From Burkholderiaceae bacterium (GTDB taxonomy: Bacteria > Pseudomonadota > Gammaproteobacteria > Burkholderiales > Burkholderiaceae_C): 64,000 bases of DNA. Shown here piece by piece: positions 41,145-50,162 of this stretch. Location: assembly GCA_014879655.1 (NCBI GenBank), contig JACSRS010000200.1:17253-81252 (forward strand), read 5' to 3'. Each line of letters opens with the position of its first letter. Positions within the stretch are counted from its first letter, which is position 1. Position numbers and translations under genes: made by a program. The notes under the pieces are model-generated. The model ran no database searches, was not told where the DNA came from, and saw nothing but the letters and a program-made list of their open reading frames with translations.

Positions 41145-42353
41145 ATGCCACTGCAATTTGCCGACCGCCTGAACAACGTCGAAACCTCAGCCATCCGGGA
41201 GCTGTTCAAGCTGCTGGGCAAACCCGGCATCATCAGCTTTGCCGGCGGCTTTCCGGACAGTGCGATGTTCGATGTCGACGGCATTCGCGAAGCCGCCAAC
41301 GCCGCGCTGACCGAGGAGCCGGGCGGTGCGCTGCAGTACGGCGCCACCGAGGGCTACAACCCGCTGCGCGAGCAGCTCGCGGCGTTCATGACGGCCAAGG
41401 GCTGCACGGGCGTGGCCAGCGACAACCTGATCGTCACCACCGGCAGCCAGCAGGCGCTGGACCTGATCGGCAAGACGCTGATCTCGCCCGGTGACAAGGT
41501 CATCGTCGAAGGGCCGACCTTTCTGGCCACCATCCAGTGTTTCCGCCTCTATGGCGCGCAGCTGATCAGTGCGCCGATCGACGGCAACGGCGTGAAGACG
41601 GACGAGCTGGAACAGCTGATCGCCGAACACAAGCCGAAGTTCGTCTACCTGATTCCCACCTTCGGCAACCCCAGCGGCGCGATGCTCAGCGCCGAGCGGC
41701 GCAAGAAGGTGCTGGAGATGGCGGTGCGGCACCAGACGCTGATCGTCGAGGACGACCCCTACGGCGACCTCTACTTCGGCCAGACCGCCGAAGACCGCCC
41801 ACCGCCCAGCCTGCTGGCGATGAGCCCGCTGGTGCCCGGCAGCCGCGAGCTGCTGGCGCATTGCGGCTCGATGAGCAAGGTGCTCAGCCCGGGCCTGCGC
41901 GTGGGCTGGATGATCGGCCCGGCCGAACTGCTGGCCAAGGCAACGATGTGCAAGCAGTTCAGCGACGCCCATACCAGCACCTTTGCACAGGCAACTGCCG
42001 CCCAGTACCTGAAAGCCGGCCGCATGCCGGCCACGCTGGCGCGTGTGCGCAAGGTCTACGCCGAGCGTTGCCAGTTGATGTGCGACGCGCTGCGGATGGA
42101 GCTGGGCGACGCCATCGAGTTCGTGCAGCCGCAGGGTGGCCTGTTCGTCTGGGCACGGCTGACCGGCGCAGGCGGCAAGGTGGCCGACGGCGCCGAGCTG
42201 GCCCGACGGGCGATTGAAAAGGGCGTGGCCTTTGTTCCGGGTGCGCCGTTTTACTGCGCCAACCCCGATACCGCCGCGCTGCGCCTGAGCTTTGCGACGG
42301 TGGGCACCGACAAGATCATCGAAGGGGTGGGGCGGCTGGCGCAAGCCGTCTGA
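41145..42353 (+). CDS. PLP-dependent aminotransferase, class I/II (LysN/2-aminoadipate type)
   Basis: A 402-residue aminotransferase. IISFAGGFPDSAMFDVDGI, LQYGATEGYNPLREQLA, TTGSQQALDLIGK and YLIPTFGNPSGAMLS are typical of the LysN/KAT-like subgroup. The PLP Lys is in GSMSKVLSPGLRVGW, and the cofactor Asp region is IVEDDPYGDLYFG. It transfers amino groups between amino acids and 2-oxo acids; the subgroup is broad in specificity. Single gene, divergent from the DLH. Confidence 0.92.
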   Translation: MPLQFADRLNNVETSAIRELFKLLGKPGIISFAGGFPDSAMFDVDGIREAANAALTEEPGGALQYGATEGYNPLREQLAAFMTAKGCTGVASDNLIVTTGSQQALDLIGKTLISPGDKVIVEGPTFLATIQCFRLYGAQLISAPIDGNGVKTDELEQLIAEHKPKFVYLIPTFGNPSGAMLSAERRKKVLEMAVRHQTLIVEDDPYGDLYFGQTAEDRPPPSLLAMSPLVPGSRELLAHCGSMSKVLSPGLRVGWMIGPAELLAKATMCKQFSDAHTSTFAQATAAQYLKAGRMPATLARVRKVYAERCQLMCDALRMELGDAIEFVQPQGGLFVWARLTGAGGKVADGAELARRAIEKGVAFVPGAPFYCANPDTAALRLSFATVGTDKIIEGVGRLAQAV

Positions 42354-42407
42354 CGTCCCCAGCGGGTCGGGCCCTAGCGGGCCGGCTTCAGGCGGCCAGG
42401 CGAGCGC

Positions 42408-44024
42408 TCAGTGCAGGGCGGCAGCCTTGCGGCTCGTTGCCCGCTTGCGGGGCGCCGCCGGGGCTGCGGGCTTTTTTGCCGACGCGGACCTGATCCGGCT
42501 TTTTGCAGCGGTAGCCGCAGTGGGCGCCGCCTTGGCGCCGCGCCGCGTCTTGACCGGTGCGCGCGCCGCTTCTTCGGCAGCGGCGGCTTCAGCCGCCGCT
42601 GCGGCCGCAACCTCGTTCGCGCGCGCCAGCAGCGTCTGGTGCTCAGCGAGCAGCAGGTCGCCCAGGTCGTTGATGTCGGGGACCGCCCTGCGGCAGGCGA
42701 TCAGGCCGTAGTCGAGCCGCCCGGCGTAGCTTTGCACGGTGACGTTCAGCGCCATGCTGTGTGCCGGGATCGACACCGGGTAGTAGCTGACGACCTTGGC
42801 GCCTGCCAGGTACAGCGGCACCGGGCTGCCCGGCACGTTGGAGATCAGCACGTTGGCAAACGGCGGCAGCACATTGGCCAGGCGCGAGCGGCCGAACAGC
42901 GACGCCAGACCCGAGATCAGCCAGGGGGCGCCCAGCAGCGGAAAGTCGGTCGGGATGGCCGTTTTCACCCGGCCCATCATGGCCTTGTTCGCATCCGCCG
43001 CCTTGTGGATGGCCTGCAGGCGCTCGACCGGGTCTTTGATGTCGGTCGCCAGCGTCACGGTCATCATGCTGACCTGGTTGTTGGCCGAGGCGTCACCGGG
43101 CGCGCGCAGGCTGACGGGCACGGCGGCAATCAGTGATTTGGCCGGCAACTCGTGGTGTTCGCGCAGGTAGCGGCGCAACGCACCGGCGGTTTCGCACATC
43201 ACCACGTCGTTGAGCGAGCCACCGAGGGTTTTGCCGATGAACTTGGTTTCGGCCAGCGAAATGGTGCGGCCCGCAAAGCTGCGCTGGTTCGTGATGGCCA
43301 CGTTGAGCACCGTGCGGGGCCCGAACAGCCGCACGCCCGTCGGCAGCGACCAGTTGCGTTTGCCGTTCTCATCCTTTTGCGGCAGCGCCACATCGCGCAC
43401 GGCCCGCGCCATCGCCGGCGCCGTCCTGATCAGCTGGACGATCTGCGACAGCGTGTTGCGCGCAGCCGCACCGGCCAGTTCGGCCATGCCGAGCTGGTAC
43501 TGGTTGCGGCGCACCTTGGCGCGCGGCGGCTTCACGGTGCGGCCGGCGGGCGTCAGGTCAAAAATCGCCTGCGCCACCGCAACGCCGGCCTGTCCGTCCA
43601 TGCCCGCGTGATGGGCCTTGACGTAGACGGCCACCTGGCCGCTCTTGAGACCATCGATGACAAACAGTTCCCACAGCGGGCGGCTGCGGTCCAGCAGCGA
43701 CGAATGCAGTCGCGCCACGTACTGCTGCAACTGGCGGTTGCTGCCCGGCTTGGGCAGGGAAATGTGGCGGATGTGGTAGTCGAGGTCGATGTCTTCGTCT
43801 TCTACCCAGACCGGATTGGACAGGTCGAAGGGCATCAGCGCGAGCTTGCGGGTGAACAGATCGGCCAGGTGCAGGCGGCTGGCCATGTGCGCCTTGACGT
43901 CTTCGAAATAGTCGCCGCTATAGCCAGCGGGCAGGTCCAGCACGTTGAGCGAGCCGACGTGCATCGGCATCTCTGGCGACTCGATGTGCAGGAAGGTGGC
44001 GTCAAGGCCGCTGAGATGTTTCAT
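42408..44024 (-). CDS. wax ester synthase/diacylglycerol acyltransferase (WS/DGAT) with basic Ala/Lys tail
   Basis: A 538-residue acyltransferase. The catalytic HHxxxDG motif is HHAGMDG (His138, His139, Asp143), preceded by the conserved RPLWELFVIDGL. LNDVVMCETAGALRRYL and NVLISNVPGSPVPLYLAGA follow, as in bacterial WS/DGAT (Tgs) enzymes that make wax esters or triacylglycerols. Residues about 473-538 form an unusual tail: a run of Ala/Glu, then repeated Lys/Arg-Ala-Pro blocks (RKRATSRKAAALH at the end), like histone H1 or PhaF/AlgP-type tails. The tail may bind DNA or granule surfaces; that is inference. Confidence 0.92.
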   Translation of the reverse strand: MKHLSGLDATFLHIESPEMPMHVGSLNVLDLPAGYSGDYFEDVKAHMASRLHLADLFTRKLALMPFDLSNPVWVEDEDIDLDYHIRHISLPKPGSNRQLQQYVARLHSSLLDRSRPLWELFVIDGLKSGQVAVYVKAHHAGMDGQAGVAVAQAIFDLTPAGRTVKPPRAKVRRNQYQLGMAELAGAAARNTLSQIVQLIRTAPAMARAVRDVALPQKDENGKRNWSLPTGVRLFGPRTVLNVAITNQRSFAGRTISLAETKFIGKTLGGSLNDVVMCETAGALRRYLREHHELPAKSLIAAVPVSLRAPGDASANNQVSMMTVTLATDIKDPVERLQAIHKAADANKAMMGRVKTAIPTDFPLLGAPWLISGLASLFGRSRLANVLPPFANVLISNVPGSPVPLYLAGAKVVSYYPVSIPAHSMALNVTVQSYAGRLDYGLIACRRAVPDINDLGDLLLAEHQTLLARANEVAAAAAAEAAAAEEAARAPVKTRRGAKAAPTAATAAKSRIRSASAKKPAAPAAPRKRATSRKAAALH

Positions 44025-44248
44025 CGTGAAAGTCCTTCGATGGGGGCCGGGAGGAAAAGTTGCATTGTGACCGGCAGATCCGGTTCAGGCTGGAATGCGC
44101 GGGACAGCCGCTTGCGCCGTTCGGGCGGCCGGTTCGACAACCGGCCTGAAGTGCAACTGCAGGAGTCGGCCACGATCATCACCGTTCGGGACGTTCCGGC
44201 CCGCCGGCCAGCCGGGACCCCTGAGCGGCTTTCAATCGAATTTCATGA

Positions 44249-44301
44249 ATTTTTCGGCACAACCCAGCGTCGTTCGGTCAGTTTTTGCTATCATTTATGG
44301 A
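44249..44301 (+). repeat. 52-bp interspersed repeat, copy 5
   Basis: AATTTTTCGGCACAACCCAG, then CGTCGTTCGGTCAGTTTTTG, then CTATCATTTATGGA. It lies in the 337-bp gap between the divergent WS/DGAT and RraA-like genes; the rest of that gap shows no supported gene. Confidence 0.7.
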
Positions 44302-44361
44302 GTGTCCGGGATGCAGTAAGGCGGGTTTACGGGAACGGGTTTTCCAGCCGACAATCGGCCC

Positions 44362-45081
44362 ATGAACACCGAACCCCTTCCCCTTGATCCGCACATCGTT
44401 CAAACCCTGGCTGGCGTGACCACTGCCACGCTGACCACCGTGCTGCTGAAAAAAGGGCTGCGCAACGTCTGGTTGCGCGGTGCGTTTCCAGTGCGGGCCG
44501 GTCAGCCCCGGCTGGTGGGTCGGGCTTTCACGCTGCGCTTTGTGCCGGCGCGGGAAGATCTGGCGACGCCGGCGTCCTGGGCATCGCCCATTTCGACGCG
44601 CGCGGCCATCGAGGCCATGCCGGCCGGTTGCATCGCGGTGGTCGACGCCATGGGCGTGACCGACGCCGGCATCTTCGGCGACATCCTTTGTGCGCGCATG
44701 CGCAAGCGCGAGGTGGCGGCGCTGGTGACCGACGGCGTGGTGCGCGACCTGGCCGGCGTGCTGGGCACGGGCCTGCCGGTTTGGTGCAGTGGCACGGCGG
44801 CACCGCCGTCGGTGGCCGGCCTGACCTTTGTCGGCTGGCAGGAACCGGTGGCCTGCGGCGGCGTTGCGGTCTTTCCGAACGATGTGGTGGTCGCGGACGA
44901 CGACGGTGCGGTGCTGATTCCTGCTGCGCTGCTCGATGACGTGGTGGCCGAAGCCGTCGAGAAGGAGCGGCTGGAAGCCTGGATCATGCAGGAGGTCGAG
45001 CGCGGTGCCGAGCTGCCCGGCCTGTACCCGCCGAACGCGCAGAACAAGGCGCGCTACGAAGCGTCTAAAGCGCCGCGCTGA
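44362..45081 (+). CDS. RraA-like protein (RraA/HMG aldolase superfamily)
   Basis: A 239-residue member of the RraA/4-hydroxy-4-methyl-2-oxoglutarate aldolase fold. AMGVTDAGIFGDILCARM and VAALVTDGVVRDLAGV form the phosphate/metal-site region. The aldolase motif G-x20-RD-x2-E/D is incomplete: RD is present, but the last acidic position reads Gly (RDLAG). A true aldolase is therefore less likely than a regulator-like protein. The N-terminus is longer than in E. coli RraA. It precedes an SDR gene by 46 bp. Confidence 0.82.
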   Translation: MNTEPLPLDPHIVQTLAGVTTATLTTVLLKKGLRNVWLRGAFPVRAGQPRLVGRAFTLRFVPAREDLATPASWASPISTRAAIEAMPAGCIAVVDAMGVTDAGIFGDILCARMRKREVAALVTDGVVRDLAGVLGTGLPVWCSGTAAPPSVAGLTFVGWQEPVACGGVAVFPNDVVVADDDGAVLIPAALLDDVVAEAVEKERLEAWIMQEVERGAELPGLYPPNAQNKARYEASKAPR

Positions 45082-45127
45082 ACGTTGCGCGGCATCCCCC
45101 CATCGTTTTCAAGATCAGGAATCCCGC

Positions 45128-45928
45128 ATGCCAGGTTCATCATCGGATCGAAAAGTTGCCCTCGTCACCGGCTCGGCCACCGGCGTGGGCGCCGCAACCG
45201 CGCTGCAACTGGCGCAGCGCGGCTACAACGTGCTGATCAATTATTCGCGCAGCGAGGACGAGGCGGTGCGGTCCGAGGCCGCCTGCCGCGAAGCCGGGGC
45301 CGACACGCTGCTGCTGCGCGGCGATGTGGCGCAGGACGCCGACTGCCGGGCGATGGCGCAGGCCGTGATGGCGCGCTGGGGCCGCATCGACGCGCTGGTG
45401 AACAACGCCGGTATCACCAGCTTTGCCGGCGCGGCCAACTGGGAAGCGCTGGACGCCGAAACGTTTCAGCGAATTTATGCGGTCAACAGCGTCGGCGCGT
45501 TCCAGATGGTTCGGGCCTGTGCGCCGCACCTGAAGGTGGCGGGCGGCGCCATCGTCAATGTTTCGTCGGTGGCCGGGTCGCTGGGGATTGGTTCATCGGT
45601 GCCCTACATCGCGTCCAAAGGCGCCCTCAATGCCATGACGCTCTACCTGGCGCGGGCGCTGGCGCCGCAGGTCCGGGTCAACGCGGTCTGCCCCGGCCTC
45701 ATCACATCGCGCTGGTTCGTCGACGGCCTCGGCCAGGACGGCTTTGAAAAGGTCAAAGCGCTGACCGAGCAGAGCACGCCTCTGGCACGCGCCAGCACAC
45801 CGGAAGACATTGCCGACGCCATCGTCTGGCTGATCGAGAGTGCGCGCACCATGACCGGCGAGTTGCTGCAGCTCGATGCCGGCCTGCACCTGGGCGCTGC
45901 GCGGATGCAGATTCCGGGCAAGACCTGA
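45128..45928 (+). CDS. SDR family oxidoreductase
   Basis: A 266-residue classical short-chain dehydrogenase. The cofactor motif is VTGSATGVGAATALQLA (TGxxxGxG), followed by NNAGIT, the catalytic Ser in VNVSSVAG, and YIASK (Tyr/Lys). The Asn/Ser after the second strand (INYSRSE) suggests NADPH. Substrate unknown. ATG 45128 follows GATCAGGAATCCC, a weak ribosome site. It shares direction and close spacing with the RraA-like gene. Confidence 0.92.
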   Translation: MPGSSSDRKVALVTGSATGVGAATALQLAQRGYNVLINYSRSEDEAVRSEAACREAGADTLLLRGDVAQDADCRAMAQAVMARWGRIDALVNNAGITSFAGAANWEALDAETFQRIYAVNSVGAFQMVRACAPHLKVAGGAIVNVSSVAGSLGIGSSVPYIASKGALNAMTLYLARALAPQVRVNAVCPGLITSRWFVDGLGQDGFEKVKALTEQSTPLARASTPEDIADAIVWLIESARTMTGELLQLDAGLHLGAARMQIPGKT

Positions 45929-45997
45929 TCGAGGCGCCGAACGCATAATCCGATCGACGAGCCGTTCAGGCGCCCATCCAACAAAAACGCAGCCGCC

Positions 45998-46459
45998 ATG
46001 CCGTTCCCCGCTTTCCCGCTTGATTCGTCCGCCATCACGCACGGCATCCAGCTGGCAGTTGCGCCGGTGTTCCTGCTGACCTCGGTGTCCGGCATGATCG
46101 GCGCTGTTGCGGGCCGGCTGGCGCGCATCGTCGATCGGGCACGCGAAATGCAGGAGCGGGCACGGTTGTCGGACGATCCCGTTTTTCTGGCACGTGCCGC
46201 AGGCGAGTTGCGCGCGCTGAGGCGCCGTGGCCGTCTGGCCAATGGCTGTATCGCGCTGCTGACGTTGTGCTCGTTCCTGATCGGGCTGACCATCATCCTG
46301 CTGTTTCTGGGCGAGACAGCGGGGCTGGAGAGTGCGCGCTGGGCGGTCTGGGGGTTTCTTTCCGGCGTCGTGTGCTTTCTGCTGGCGCTGGTGTGTTTTC
46401 TGGCCGAAACAGTGATTGCCACCCGCCAGCTGAGCTTTCACGTGGTGCAGCGCGACTGA
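45998..46459 (+). CDS. DUF2721 membrane protein
   Basis: A 153-residue protein with three predicted helices (about 18-42, 82-105 and 115-140). The N-terminal ITHGIQLAVAPVFLLTSVSG and GRLARIVDRAREMQ stretches are those of the DUF2721 family. Function unknown. Confidence 0.87.
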   Translation: MPFPAFPLDSSAITHGIQLAVAPVFLLTSVSGMIGAVAGRLARIVDRAREMQERARLSDDPVFLARAAGELRALRRRGRLANGCIALLTLCSFLIGLTIILLFLGETAGLESARWAVWGFLSGVVCFLLALVCFLAETVIATRQLSFHVVQRD

Positions 46460-46470
46460 GCGCCGCCGTT

Positions 46471-46698
46471 TCAGGGCGCGCGATGCAGGCGCGGTGCTGA
46501 CAGCGCGTCCAGGTTGTCGGCGACGGCGACGTCGACGGTGGGCCATCGTCCTTTCAGCCCGCCGACGATCAGGGCGGCTTGCAGAGCCTTGAGGTCTTTC
46601 ACGCTGGGCGCGACCTTGATCTGTTCGATCGCCGCACGCGAATTGCCACCTTTGAGCAAGGCCAGCACCTTGTTTGCCCAGTCGCTCGTTCGCGCCAT
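46471..46698 (-). CDS. small conserved-looking hypothetical protein
   Basis: A 75-residue frame starting MARTSDWANKVLALLKGGNS, behind AGGAAGG. The product is basic and Ala/Val/Leu-rich without membrane helices (AAIEQIKVAPSVKDLKALQAAL). No family recognised. It may be a short regulatory protein. The upstream 44 codons of the open frame are unlikely to be coding. Confidence 0.5.
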   Translation of the reverse strand: MARTSDWANKVLALLKGGNSRAAIEQIKVAPSVKDLKALQAALIVGGLKGRWPTVDVAVADNLDALSAPRLHRAP

Positions 46699-46974
46699 TT
46701 GTTTTGCACCTTCCTGATCGTCCAATGAATCTGCCCGGCCGTGTTTCTGTCCGAACTGTACGCTGTGGTTGCAAATCGGGGTCGGCAGACGCTTCAGACG
46801 GGTGTGTTCCTCCCTGCCACGAAACATCATCGATCACACGTTGGAGTGCCTGAGGTTGCCGAAAATCGCCGGACGGGCGCTACCTTGATAAAGTTACGCC
46901 TTTTGCCGAATGGCGCAGCGCGTATCCTCGCGAGGGTGGGCGGTGGCGGGTCAATATCAATTACTGGGTGAATC

Positions 46975-47601
46975 ATGCCGGATCTGGTCATTTCCAATGA
47001 TGGAGTCGAAATGCAGCAGGTGCACCTGCGCGCCGGGCGGACCTCGCTGGGTCGCCGGGTCCACAACGACATCGTGCTGACGGACCTTTCGGTCAGCGGC
47101 CTGCATTGCGAGTTTGAAATGCTCGGCCCGTCCGAGGTCTGGGTCACCGACGTCGGCAGCACCAATGGCACTTTCATCGGCGGCCAGCGGATCCGGCGGC
47201 AACTGTTGCGCGACCAGGACGTGCTGTTCATCGGCATCTACAACGTTCAGTACCTGGGAGAGCGGCTGACGGCCGAGGCGGGGCAGACCTCGCCGATGAA
47301 ACTGGAGGCATTGGGCGCGGCCGGCACCGCCGGCGCGATGCAGGCACGGCTGAAGGTGCTGGCCGGGCCGGCAGCCGGGCGTGAAGTGCCGCTGGTGAAG
47401 ACGGTCACCACGTTTGGCACGCCGGCGACTGCTGTGGTTGCGATCACGCACCGCCGCAACGGCTATTACATCGCCGTCACCGACGGTGCCAGGGAGCCCG
47501 CGCTGCTGAACGGCGAGCCGCTGAGCGCGGAAGCCCGGGCGCTGGCGGACGAGGATGTCGTGCAGCTCGGCGATACGCGCATCAAGTTCATGCTGGGCTG
47601 A
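46975..47601 (+). CDS. FHA domain protein 1
   Basis: A 208-residue protein with an N-terminal FHA domain (residues about 1-95). The phosphothreonine-binding residues are present in TSLGRRVHNDIVL, SVSGLHCEFE and DVGSTNGTFIGG. The C-terminal half (about 120-208, LKVLAGPAAGREVPLVKTVT) resembles a second, divergent FHA-like beta-sandwich. It is paralogous with the next gene. FHA proteins read threonine phosphorylation; no kinase gene is adjacent. Confidence 0.9.
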   Translation: MPDLVISNDGVEMQQVHLRAGRTSLGRRVHNDIVLTDLSVSGLHCEFEMLGPSEVWVTDVGSTNGTFIGGQRIRRQLLRDQDVLFIGIYNVQYLGERLTAEAGQTSPMKLEALGAAGTAGAMQARLKVLAGPAAGREVPLVKTVTTFGTPATAVVAITHRRNGYYIAVTDGAREPALLNGEPLSAEARALADEDVVQLGDTRIKFMLG

Positions 47602-47726
47602 AACTGACCGGGTGCCCGGCGGCTGCCGGGGGCGCCCTTGCCGGATGGCTGCGCCGGGTCTACCATGGCCTCCTTGGTCGTCGCTGCCGGTGGTTCGGCC
47701 CGCAGGTGACCAGCAGGAGGTCCACC

Positions 47727-48341
47727 ATGCCGCAGCTCATCGTGTCGATCGACGGTGTCGAAATCAAGCGGGTCAATCTGGCGCGGGACGTCACGACGCT
47801 GGGGCGCAAGTCGCACAATGACATCGTGCTGAAAGACATGATCGTCAGTGGCGAGCACTGCCGGTTTGAGCTGGAAGGACTGGCCGACGTTTACGTCAAG
47901 GATCTGGGCAGCACCAACGGCACTTATGTGAACGATCACATGGTCAAGCGCCAGAAGCTTGAACACGGCGATGTGATCTCGGTCGGGCGTGCCCGCATCG
48001 AGTTTCGGGGCCAGTCCGACCCAGGACACACCGACTTCGGCCAGACCTCAGTGATGACGCTGGACGGCAGCCACACGCTGCATGCCCTCTTGCGCGTGCT
48101 TTCGGGCACCTCGGCCGGCCTGGAAGTGCCGGTGGTGAAGGCGGTGACCACCTTTGGCAAGCCCGGCGTGGCTGTGGTCGCTATCTCGCACCGGCGGCAG
48201 GGGTTCTTTGTTGCGGTGATGGAAGGCGGTGAAGGACCGCTCCTCAATGGCGCGCCGATCGGCCGCGAAGCCCGTTTGCTCAGCGATGGCGACGAACTGG
48301 AATTGATCGGCACCCGCCTGGCGTTCATGCTCAGGGAATAA
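47727..48341 (+). CDS. FHA domain protein 2 (paralog)
   Basis: A 204-residue protein with the same layout: FHA motifs TTLGRKSHNDIVL, IVSGEHCRFE and DLGSTNGTYVNDH, then a C-terminal half beginning LLRVLSGTSAGLEVPVVKAV, matching its neighbour. AGGAGG precedes the ATG. The gap of 125 bp to the first paralog suggests a tandem duplication that has since diverged. Confidence 0.9.
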   Translation: MPQLIVSIDGVEIKRVNLARDVTTLGRKSHNDIVLKDMIVSGEHCRFELEGLADVYVKDLGSTNGTYVNDHMVKRQKLEHGDVISVGRARIEFRGQSDPGHTDFGQTSVMTLDGSHTLHALLRVLSGTSAGLEVPVVKAVTTFGKPGVAVVAISHRRQGFFVAVMEGGEGPLLNGAPIGREARLLSDGDELELIGTRLAFMLRE

Positions 48342-48408
48342 TGCAGGTTTCCGGCTTTGCCGGCCAACCTGCCGGCAGCGCTGCGCTGCCTGGCGCCATG
48401 GACGCTTC

Positions 48409-48741
48409 ATGAAAAAGACATTCAGACTCGACATCGAGGGCAAGAACCGGGACCGCCTGCTCGACGCCATCAAGCACGAGGTGCGCCAGTATGTGCGGCG
48501 GGAGCGTCGGCGCGACTTGCCAGCCGGCGCAGATTATCTGGACTTCGACTGCCGTTTTGGCGCCACAGAGACGGCCGCCGAGCCGGCGCACCTGTCGACC
48601 CTGACCGGGCGGATGGATGGCGTGGCCCGGGAGGGCGGCAACCAGTTCTATGTGGAAATCCTGGCGCGACCGGCGCAGCGCCGGGCCCGGCCGCAACAGG
48701 GCGATGGTGCGGACGAGCCCGCCGGGACGGAAGAAGTCTGA
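48409..48741 (+). CDS. DUF6172 family protein
   Basis: A 110-residue protein beginning MKKTFRLDIEGKNRDRLLDA, then IKHEVRQYVRRERRRDLPAG and DYLDFDCRFG, the sequence of the DUF6172 family. Charged and soluble; no known function. It follows the second FHA gene by 67 bp. Confidence 0.82.
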   Translation: MKKTFRLDIEGKNRDRLLDAIKHEVRQYVRRERRRDLPAGADYLDFDCRFGATETAAEPAHLSTLTGRMDGVAREGGNQFYVEILARPAQRRARPQQGDGADEPAGTEEV

Positions 48742-48762
48742 AGAGAAAGCGAGACCAATCAC

Positions 48763-49794
48763 ATGCAATACCGCAACTTGGGCAACAGCAACCTGAAAGT
48801 GTCTGCCCTGTGTCTGGGCACGATGATGTTCGGCGACCAGACGCCCCGCGATGAGGCCGCCGCGATCCTCGCCGACGCGCAGGCCATCGGCGTGAACTTC
48901 ATCGACACCGCCGACGTCTACACCAAGGGCGCCTCCGAATCCATGCTCGGCGAGATCCCGGGCGGCACGCGCGGTGCCAGCCGGCACCAATGGGTGCTGG
49001 CCACCAAGTTGGGCAATTCGATGTCCGAGCGGGTGAACGAGGGCCACTATTCGCGCAGCTGGATGCTGCGCGAGGTGGAGGCCAGCCTGCAGCGGTTGCA
49101 GACCGATTACGTGGACATCCTGTACCTGCACAAGGATATCAACGGCATGAACCTGGAAGAGCCGCTGCGGGCGCTGGATGCCCTGCTGCGGGACGGAAAG
49201 ATCCGCTACTGGGGCGTGTCGAACTTCCGCGGCTGGCGCATCGCCGAGGTGCTTCGGCTGGCAGGCCAGCTGGGCATGCCGGGGCCGGTGGTCTGTCAGC
49301 CCTACTACAACCTTCTCAACCGCATGCCGGAGGTCGAGGTGCTGCCGGCCTGTGCCCACTACGGCATTGGCGTGGTGCCCTACAGCCCCATTGCGCGCGG
49401 CCTGCTGACCGGCAAGTACGCGCCGGGTCAGGCGCCCGCCGCCGATACCCGCGCCGGCCGGGGTGACAAACGCATGAACGAGACCGAGTTCCGCGAGGAA
49501 TCGCTGGTCATTGCCCAGACCCTGAAGTCGCACGCCGAGGCGCGCGCCATCACGCTGGCACAGTTCGCCACCGCCTGGGTACTGGCCAATCCGGCTGTGA
49601 GCGCGGTGATTGCCGGCCCGCGCACGCTGGCGCAGTGGCAGGATTACCGGCCCGCGCTGGACTATGTGGTCACCCAGGCTGATGAGACGCTGGTTGATTC
49701 GCTGGTCAGCCCCGGCCATCCGTCCACACCCGGCTTTACCGACCCGGCCTACCCGCTCAACGGGAGGGTGCGCCGTTTCGGCGCGGCCGCATGA
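48763..49794 (+). CDS. aldo/keto reductase
   Basis: A 343-residue AKR-fold protein. LGTMMFGDQTPRDEA, FIDTADVYTKGASE (catalytic Asp/Tyr), WVLATKLGNSM (Lys), and LQTDYVDILYLHK (His) give the full catalytic tetrad. It reduces carbonyls with NADPH. The stop overlaps the start of the Sui1-like gene by four bases. Confidence 0.92.
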   Translation: MQYRNLGNSNLKVSALCLGTMMFGDQTPRDEAAAILADAQAIGVNFIDTADVYTKGASESMLGEIPGGTRGASRHQWVLATKLGNSMSERVNEGHYSRSWMLREVEASLQRLQTDYVDILYLHKDINGMNLEEPLRALDALLRDGKIRYWGVSNFRGWRIAEVLRLAGQLGMPGPVVCQPYYNLLNRMPEVEVLPACAHYGIGVVPYSPIARGLLTGKYAPGQAPAADTRAGRGDKRMNETEFREESLVIAQTLKSHAEARAITLAQFATAWVLANPAVSAVIAGPRTLAQWQDYRPALDYVVTQADETLVDSLVSPGHPSTPGFTDPAYPLNGRVRRFGAAA

Positions 49795-50156
49795 TGAAGA
49801 GCCGGTCGGGTGCCGGTGGACTCGTTTACTCCACCGAAGCCGGGCGCATGTGCCCCGTCTGCCGTCAGCCCGTCGCTGCCTGCAGCTGCGGCCGGAAACC
49901 GGCGCCGGCGCCAGGTGACGGTGTTGTGCGTGTTTCCCGCGATGCCAAGGGGCGGGGCGGCAAGGTGGTGACGGTGGTCAGGGGCGTGGCGCTGGATGAC
50001 GCCGGGCTGACGGCGCTGGGCAAACAGCTCAAGGCGCTGTGCGGCAGCGGGGGCACCGTCAAGGACGGCGTGATCGAGGTGCAGGGTGACCATGTCGAGC
50101 GCGTGATCGATTGGCTCAAAGGTCGCGGGCACACCGTCAAGCGCGCCGGAGGCTGA
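49791..50156 (+). CDS. yciH: SUI1/YciH-family translation initiation factor-like protein
   Basis: A 121-residue protein. The N-terminal segment has CPVCRQPVAACSC, a possible metal knuckle. The C-terminal SUI1 domain has GRGGKVVTVVRGVALDD, LKALCGSGGTVKDGVIEVQG and DWLKGRGHTVKRAGG, as in YciH. In E. coli YciH affects start-site selection and stress responses. It overlaps the aldo/keto reductase gene by four bases. Confidence 0.92.
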   Translation: MMKSRSGAGGLVYSTEAGRMCPVCRQPVAACSCGRKPAPAPGDGVVRVSRDAKGRGGKVVTVVRGVALDDAGLTALGKQLKALCGSGGTVKDGVIEVQGDHVERVIDWLKGRGHTVKRAGG

Positions 50157-50162
50157 AGCGGC

